Shown here piece by piece: positions 60,201 through 64,000 of a stretch of 64,000 nucleotides of DNA; position 1 is the first letter of the stretch, and each line of letters opens with the position of its first letter. The position numbers and the translations under genes were made by a program. Source of the DNA: an uncultured bacterium (GTDB taxonomy: Bacteria > Bacteroidota > Rhodothermia > Rhodothermales > Rubricoccaceae); the NCBI GenBank assembly GCA_947493945.1, contig CANLSR010000010.1, forward strand, positions 54,298 through 118,297, read 5' to 3'. Under the pieces are notes generated by a model. That model saw only the letters and a program-made list of their open reading frames with translations, was not told where the DNA came from and searched no databases.

Positions 60201-60688
60201 AAGATCGAGAGGTAGTCCTCGAAGATCGCGCGCGCCTCGGCCTCGCCCTTTTTCAGGATCGTCTGCAAGACCTCGCCCTGCAGGCAGCACGTCGTGGCGA
60301 CCAGGCCGGCGCTGTGCTGGCGCAACGTCTCGCGGTCGATCCGCGGCTTGTAGTAGTAGCCGTCGGTGTAGCTCATCGACGAGAGCTTGATCAGGTTCTG
60401 GTACCCTTCAAGGTTCTTCGCCAGCAGCACCTGGTGGTAGCGCGTCCGGTCGCTCTTGTCGTCCATGCCCCCCGGCGTGACGTAGAACTCGCACCCGATG
60501 ATGGGCTGCACGCCCGCGCGTTGGGCCTTGGTGTAGAACTCCGGGACGCCGTGGAGATTCCCGTGGTCGGTGATCGCGACCGCCCCGTGTCCTAGCTCCG
60601 CCGCGCGCCCGATGAGCCGGTCGATCTGGGCCGCCCCGTCGAGGAGCGAGTACTGGGTGTGGCAGTGGAGGTGGGAGAACTCGGGCAT
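57215..60688 (-). CDS. dnaE: DNA polymerase III subunit alpha
   Basis: At 1157 residues this is the replicative polymerase. It begins with the PHP domain (FSHLHCHTQYSLLDGAAQID), carries the catalytic aspartates in RVSMPDIDIDFDDRGRGKVI (about residue 395-415), and has GRGSAAGSAVAYCLGI, the fingers region around YRPGPMDLIPSYI, a helix-hairpin-helix stretch and a C-terminal OB fold (RTTKSGRPIAFVTIEDTTGQ, about residue 1010). No intein or frameshift is seen. ATG 60688 is the family start. The gene is a single long unit on the minus strand and marks the return to housekeeping DNA after the IS. Confidence 0.97.
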   Translation of the reverse strand: MPEFSHLHCHTQYSLLDGAAQIDRLIGRAAELGHGAVAITDHGNLHGVPEFYTKAQRAGVQPIIGCEFYVTPGGMDDKSDRTRYHQVLLAKNLEGYQNLIKLSSMSYTDGYYYKPRIDRETLRQHSAGLVATTCCLQGEVLQTILKKGEAEARAIFEDYLSIFGDDYYIEVQDHAIPDQRTCNAVLTRWAEEYNVTVVATNDVHYVDQADAEAQDVLLCLQTGKDLHDPNRMRFENDQFFLKSADEMRLAFGASVQDGVFRNAAAVDAALDASREIADKCRLEIPMGNLLMPHFPIPPQFSGPSDYLRSLTYDGAKQRWPEITETIRERLDLELGVIGSMGFDGYFLITQDFTTAARQLGVSVGPGRGSAAGSAVAYCLGITNIDPLQYDLLFERFLNPERVSMPDIDIDFDDRGRGKVIDYVVEKYGRESVCQIVTFGTMGSKSVIRDVSRVLGVPLSEADRIAKLVPDGVKVSLANAKEQVGEFAKLYQDPDPNIRKLMHYATVLEGSARHTGVHAAGVIIAPGDVSQYVPVSIQKGKGGAADAVVTQYDGKYIEDFGLLKMDFLGLKTLTILDDALALIQENHGVEIDLDALPLDDPDTYRLFQRGDTVSIFQFESSGMREWMRKLKPTSIDDLIAMNALYRPGPMDLIPSYIDRKHGKEVVEYPHEMLRGILEPTYGIPVYQEQVMQMAQVMGGYTLGGADLLRRAMGKKKQSEMDKQRVTFVEGAAEKGVGEKKANEVFDMMAKFAGYGFNKSHSAAYSVVAYHTAYLKAHYPAEFMAAVLTTEMGVSDKLAIALDATRVAGIEILPPCVNRSQAHFTVEHGRVRFGLGAIKGVGLGAIEALVEARDEHDGAFDDLFGLCKDLDLRTVGKKTLEALASAGALDAFDGHRRQFVDAVDLAWSYAQKHQADKAAGQSSLFGAADTAGSSFVPALPHCEPWTKGETLRNERDLMGFYVSGHPLDDFAAEAGAFATVKLGDSENIMHESDQTAIGIVTEVTRRTTKSGRPIAFVTIEDTTGQAEVVLFAQTLEKCGHLILVDEVMMVRGKAETSRGDLKLVAKDVLPMWKVREQMVKALTVQIDADVATTDDVAALQALCAEHPGACKVYFEVSSRQLPRPVRLHARTAVVDLTPELMKGLNKLLGTRSLVLEGEA

Positions 60689-60799
60689 GGTGCGATCTCA
60701 AGCGGGGGGACCGCAAGGTCGCAGCCGCCGGCCGCCGGCCGCAAGGCGTGTGGACAAGTCGCCGGTCCACGGACGCTTCACACCGACGGCCGCCGCCGC

Positions 60800-60824
60800 C
60801 CCGCTGGCGCCGGTCGCCAGCGGG
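60800..60824. repeat. CCGCTGGCGG-family hairpin between the fasciclin and dnaE genes
   Basis: CCCGCTGGCG (60800-60809) and CGCCAGCGGG (60815-60824) are perfect 10-bp arms around CCGGT. It lies 31 bases past the stop of the minus-strand fasciclin gene and about 110 bases before the dnaE start. Confidence 0.7.
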
Positions 60825-60855
60825 ACGAACGCCGCGAGGGGGACCGGTGGCCGGG

Positions 60856-61368
60856 CTAGGGGAGCAGCACGGCGTCGATTTTGTGGACGATGCCGTTGGA
60901 CGCGCGGAGGTCCGTGGCCACGATCCGGGCGTCGGCCTCGTCGCCGTCGTCGTCGGTGTCGAGCCCGAACCCGCCGTCTGCGGTGGCGACCACGGTCAGC
61001 GTCTCGCCGTTCAACGTCGCGACGGTCTGGCCAGCCGCGAGGTCGCCGGCGGCGACGGCCCCGGAGACGACGTGGAGCGTCAGGACGTCGCCGAGGTCTT
61101 CACGGGCGAGCAGCGCCTCCGGCGTGGTGCCCAGCGCGGCTAGCAGGGCCTGGAACGCGGCGTCGGTGGGGGCGAAGACCGTGAACGGGCCGGCGCCCGC
61201 GAGGTCGTCGTCCAGCTCGGCCTCGACCACGGCCGCCTCCAGCGTCGCGAGCTGGGCGTCGGCGGCGACGGCCTGGGTGATGGTGAGCCGGTCGGGCGGG
61301 CCGGCCGGGTCGGAGTCGCAGCCCCAGAGGGCGGTCAGGGTGGCGAGCGTGAGGAGGGCGTACTTCAT
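60856..61368 (-). CDS. Fasciclin-domain lipoprotein
   Basis: The 170-residue protein has a lipoprotein signal (MKYALLTLATLTALWGC) and one fasciclin (FAS1) domain: ATLEAAVVEAEL, GPFTVFAPTDAAFQALLAAL and the closing ASNGIVHKIDAVLLP. FAS1 domains mediate adhesion or carbohydrate and protein contacts on the cell surface. An acidic loop (LDTDDDGDEADARI) is inserted near residue 140 and could bind calcium. ATG 61368 is chosen for the signal; an upstream start would add 28 unlike residues. Confidence 0.92.
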   Translation of the reverse strand: MKYALLTLATLTALWGCDSDPAGPPDRLTITQAVAADAQLATLEAAVVEAELDDDLAGAGPFTVFAPTDAAFQALLAALGTTPEALLAREDLGDVLTLHVVSGAVAAGDLAAGQTVATLNGETLTVVATADGGFGLDTDDDGDEADARIVATDLRASNGIVHKIDAVLLP

Positions 61369-61537
61369 GGGGCGGCGCCGGAGCGCGTGTGGTGGGACGC
61401 GGACAACGGGGCGCCCCGGCCACTCGTCCGCGTCCCGGCCGTCCTCGGACAACCATCAAGCGCCCCTCTCCGGACTCTCGCCTGCGGGCCGCCCTCCGGC
61501 CACGCCGAGTGCCTGGCGCCGAACGACGGGCGGCCCG

Positions 61538-62074
61538 CTACGGCAGCACGTCGACGGACTCGACCGTGCAGTCCAGCACCAGCCACATGGTCCCGCCGGC
61601 CAGCGTCCCGCCCTTGAACGGCCCCTGCCCGACCAGCCGGACCCGGTCGTCGCCGTCGTCGAGCGGGTCGCCCTGGGCCGCCAGCCCCTCAACGTCGAGC
61701 GCGGCGTCGGACGACAGCGTCATCATCACCGTCGAGTCGCTGGCGAGCAGGCTCTTGGGGCGCACGTCCATCGTGGTCTCGATCGAGACGTGGCCCGTCT
61801 GGTCGGCGAACGTCCCGGCGGGCTCGTCGCCCAGCTCGACGGTGGCCCGGATGCGGCCCAGCTTGGTGGCGACGCGGTCCGAGACCGAGGGGAACGCCGT
61901 GATCCGGAGCGTCCCCGCCTGGCGGTCCACCTCGGCGCGGGCCTCCAAGGTGCCCTCGGCGGGGGCCTCGACCGACTGGCGCCCGCCCTTGAGGATCGGG
62001 TGGCGGATCAGCGCGCGCACCGTGACCGCCAGCGTGGCGGAGAAAGACGGCGGGAGCGGGTCGGGGAGGGGCAT
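61538..62074 (-). CDS. Hypothetical protein, unrecognised
   Basis: A 178-residue protein of no recognised family. It has no signal peptide or membrane segment, a short proline-rich N-terminus (MPLPDPLPPSFSA) and regular beta-strand-like alternation with DVDRQAGTLRI-type and GTMWLVLDCTVESVDVLP segments, so a small all-beta cytoplasmic fold is likely. The intrinsic terminator of the upstream DUF192 gene lies 20 bases before its start, so it should have its own promoter very close to the ATG. Confidence 0.65.
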   Translation of the reverse strand: MPLPDPLPPSFSATLAVTVRALIRHPILKGGRQSVEAPAEGTLEARAEVDRQAGTLRITAFPSVSDRVATKLGRIRATVELGDEPAGTFADQTGHVSIETTMDVRPKSLLASDSTVMMTLSSDAALDVEGLAAQGDPLDDGDDRVRLVGQGPFKGGTLAGGTMWLVLDCTVESVDVLP

Positions 62075-62093
62075 GGGCGGGGGAAAAGAGAAA

Positions 62094-62119
62094 CCCGCTG
62101 GTCTTACGGGACCAGCGGG
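62094..62119 (-). terminator. Rho-independent terminator after the hemW-DUF192 pair
   Basis: On the minus strand CCCGCTGGTC (62119-62110) pairs with GACCAGCGGG (62103-62094) around CCGTAA, followed by TTTCTCTTTT. It lies about 120 bases past the DUF192 stop. The stem core CCCGCTGG resembles the spacer repeat family. Confidence 0.8.
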
Positions 62120-62239
62120 CTTGGTAGGCGGACGTGGGACGGCACGTCGTCACCTGTGGGGGCTAACCGGGCGGGGTGGGCTCCGTTTCAAGATGTGGGT
62201 GCTTTGTGCGTCTATTCACACGGCCGCCGGCGGGGTCGC

Positions 62240-62731
62240 CTAGGGGCGGGCGCGGGTCCAGGTGATCCGGTCGCCGGGCACCAGCCCGATCCGCCGCGAG
62301 GCGCCCGCCTCGACCTCGACCACGAACTGGGCGTCGCCGTCGGAGCGCACGTTGTCGAGCGAGAACGGCGTCGTGTTCTCGACCACGTTGACGAGCGTCG
62401 AGTCGGCGCCGTAGAACTGGATGTCGAGCGAGCGCGGCGTGTTCATCATGTAGAACGCCTGCGGCTGGGCGACGGGGAAGACGAACAGCATGCCGGTGTC
62501 GTCGGGGATCTCGGTGCGCCCCATCAGCCCGCGGGCGCGCGCCGAGTCGGTGTCGGCGACCTCGACGTCGATGGTCCGGAGCGTGTCGGCGCCGCGGACG
62601 AACGCCAGCCGGCCGTCGATGTCGAACGGGATGCCGCTGGCGGCCGGGCTCGGCGCCGGCGGCGCCTCGGAGTCGGCGCAGGCGGCGAGCGCGGTGCTGG
62701 CGAGGACGGCGAGGGCGGCGAGGCGCTTCAC
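62240..62731 (-). CDS. DUF192-domain lipoprotein
   Basis: This 163-residue protein has a lipobox (LASTALAAC) and the DUF192 pattern: VEVADTDSARARGLMGRTEI, GMLFVFPVAQPQAFYMMNTP and SLDIQFYGADSTLVNVVENT. DUF192 proteins are small beta-barrels of unclear role, found outside the cytoplasm. It lies 31 bases after the hemW stop in the same direction, so the two probably share a transcript that ends at the terminator at 62094. Confidence 0.9.
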   Translation of the reverse strand: MKRLAALAVLASTALAACADSEAPPAPSPAASGIPFDIDGRLAFVRGADTLRTIDVEVADTDSARARGLMGRTEIPDDTGMLFVFPVAQPQAFYMMNTPRSLDIQFYGADSTLVNVVENTTPFSLDNVRSDGDAQFVVEVEAGASRRIGLVPGDRITWTRARP

Positions 62732-62762
62732 GGGCGGGGGCAGGGGCGGGGGGACGCCGAAG

Positions 62763-63920
62763 CTAGCCCACCAGCTTGAGCGCGACGGCGTCGGCCACGG
62801 CGGCGCCCTCGGCCGTCAGCCGGACCCGGTCGGGCGTGACCGCCAGCAGGCCGGCGCCCTCCAGCGCCGCCAGCTCGGCGCGGCGGTCGCGGAGCAGGTC
62901 CACGCCGTAGTCGCGCTCCAGCCGGTCCAGGTCGAGGCCGTCCACCAGCCGGCGGAGCCCGAGCAGGACGGCCTCGTCGGCCAGGGCGTCGGCGTCGATC
63001 TGCTCGCGCCACTCGACCGGGCTCTCGCCGGCCAGCACCAGGCCCTGCCAGCGGCCGAGGTGGGCGAGGTCGGCCCAGCGCCAGCCGCGGCTCCGGGTCT
63101 CGCGCCAGAACGAGTGGGCGCTGGGGCCGAGCCCGATCATGGTCTGGTGCGTCCAGTAGCCCTCGTTGTGGCGCGACCGGTGGCCGGGGCGCGCGAACGA
63201 CGAGACCTCATAGTGCTCGAACCCGTGCTCGCCGAGGTAGTCGTGCGTGAACAGGAAGCGCCGGCGGAGCTCCTCGTCGCCCTCAGGCACGACGCGGCCC
63301 AGGTCCACCATCCGGCGCAGCGGCGTCTTGTCCTCGACGGTGAGGCTGTAGCACGACACGTGGCTGGCGCCCAGCCGGACGGCCTTCTGGAGGTTGGCGC
63401 CCCAGTGCTCGAACGGCTGGTCGGGCACGCCGAAGATGAGGTCGACGGACACGTCGCCGATCTCGCGCACGGCCGCTCGGACGCCGGCCTCGGCCTGGGC
63501 CGCGTCGTGGGCGCGCGTCATGAACGCGAGGTCGTCGTCGAAAAACGACTGGACGCCCAGCGACACGCGCGTCGCGCCCAGGTCTCTAGCTGCGCGGAGC
63601 CAGGCGGCGCCTTCGGGTCCGGCCAGGTCCTCGGGGTTGGCCTCGACGGTCACCTCGGCCAGGCCCGACGTGTCCCAGTGGTCGTGCGCCGCGCCGACCA
63701 CGGCCGCCAGCGCGTCGGGCGAGAGCAGCGACGGCGTGCCGCCGCCGACGTAGAGCGTGGCCAGCGGCGCGCGGTCGCGGTACTCGGCGCCCAGCCGCTC
63801 GGCCTCGGCGACGAGGGCGCGCACGAAGCTGCCCTCGTCGCGATTCGTGGTCGTGACGTAGAAGTCGCAGTAGACGCAGCGCTGCGAGCAGAAGGGGACG
63901 TGGACGTAGAGGCCGGCCAA
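62763..63920 (-). CDS. hemW: HemW-like radical SAM protein (coproporphyrinogen III oxidase-related)
   Basis: The 385-residue protein has the radical SAM cysteines in HVPFCSQRCVYCDFYVT (CxxxCxxC), SLGVQSFFDDDLAFMTRAHD and DLIFGVPDQPFEHW, and lacks the extra N-terminal part of true HemN. HemW members insert haem into targets such as respiratory proteins rather than acting as oxidases; older annotations call them HemN. It starts at TTG 63920 (LAGLYVHVPFCS), the only start before the conserved N-terminus. A perfect heptamer tandem array begins just 4 bases upstream, so its 5' leader consists of repeats. Confidence 0.9.
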   Translation of the reverse strand: MAGLYVHVPFCSQRCVYCDFYVTTTNRDEGSFVRALVAEAERLGAEYRDRAPLATLYVGGGTPSLLSPDALAAVVGAAHDHWDTSGLAEVTVEANPEDLAGPEGAAWLRAARDLGATRVSLGVQSFFDDDLAFMTRAHDAAQAEAGVRAAVREIGDVSVDLIFGVPDQPFEHWGANLQKAVRLGASHVSCYSLTVEDKTPLRRMVDLGRVVPEGDEELRRRFLFTHDYLGEHGFEHYEVSSFARPGHRSRHNEGYWTHQTMIGLGPSAHSFWRETRSRGWRWADLAHLGRWQGLVLAGESPVEWREQIDADALADEAVLLGLRRLVDGLDLDRLERDYGVDLLRDRRAELAALEGAGLLAVTPDRVRLTAEGAAVADAVALKLVG

Positions 63921-63923
63921 AGC

Positions 63924-64000
63924 GGTTCGGGGTTCGGGGTTCGGGGTTCGGGGTTCGGGGTTCGGGGTTCGGGGTTCGGGGTTCGGGGTTCGGGGTTCGG
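63924..64000. repeat. (GGTTCGG)n tandem heptamer array, runs off the window
   Basis: Eleven perfect copies of GGTTCGG are seen up to the last base, with no mismatch, so the array continues beyond the window. On the minus strand it reads CCGAACC and forms the immediate 5' leader of hemW. Confidence 0.97.

Noticed and set aside
57215..60688. Intein or split gene in dnaE
   Set aside because: The polymerase reads through as one 1157-residue protein with all motifs in normal spacing.

Overview
The window is a 64-kb chromosomal stretch from a very GC-rich bacterium. Almost no start codon is preceded by a purine-rich Shine-Dalgarno sequence, several starts are GTG or TTG, and one TAnnTTTG-type -7 box can be seen (34374-34381). 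Together with the style of the surface-polysaccharide genes this suggests a high-GC relative of the Bacteroidota, most likely Rhodothermota (Rubricoccaceae-like). That placement is an inference; no rRNA gene is present to settle it.

Layout. 1-533 is the tail of a GH94-type phosphorylase/glucan synthase. 884-11928 is the ribosomal protein/RNA polymerase cluster rplK-rplA-rplJ-rplL-rpoB-rpoC, with structured RNA leaders in its spacers and a clear terminator after rpoC. 12117-26635 is a mixed housekeeping region: a DUF3072 protein, a histone-deacetylase-family enzyme, a periplasmic thioredoxin, a GT4 glycosyltransferase, an HtrA/DegP protease, chorismate synthase, a DsbD-N-like protein, an M28 peptidase, a CAP-domain lipoprotein, a BaiN/YhiN-like flavoprotein, a DEAD-box helicase, the two GDP-L-fucose genes and a metallophosphoesterase.

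26767-55731 is a Wzx/Wzy-type surface polysaccharide locus. It has a tyrosine-kinase copolymerase (Wzc-like), an SLBB export protein (Wza-like), a flippase (Wzx), an AT-rich EpsG-family polymerase (Wzy), a PglC-like initiating phosphoglycosyltransferase and three or four glycosyltransferases. Its sugar-nucleotide genes form modules: WbpA-B-D-E (UDP-2,3-diacetamido-glucuronic acid), RfbB-A-C (dTDP-4-keto-rhamnose), LegB-C-G-I-H-PtmE-LegF (CMP-legionaminic acid, probably by the GDP-linked route), and PglC-D-E (bacillosamine arm). Genes within modules overlap by 1-14 bases and were probably cotranscribed. WbpI, RfbD and PglF, which would complete three of these routes, are not in the window.

The locus shows signs of assembly by transfer: a sharp GC drop over wzy, a decayed stretch with a degenerate second copy of the legF 3' part (44311-45140), two IS3-family elements (50421-51664, its orfB frameshifted, and 55734-57017, intact), and the first ten and last ~22 codons of an older IS3-type transposase on either side of the first element.

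57215-63920 returns to housekeeping genes on the minus strand: dnaE, a fasciclin-domain lipoprotein, an unknown protein, a DUF192 lipoprotein and hemW. The window ends inside a perfect 7-bp tandem array. A recurring feature of the spacers is a hairpin made from inverted copies of CCGCTGGCGG, seen at nine places.
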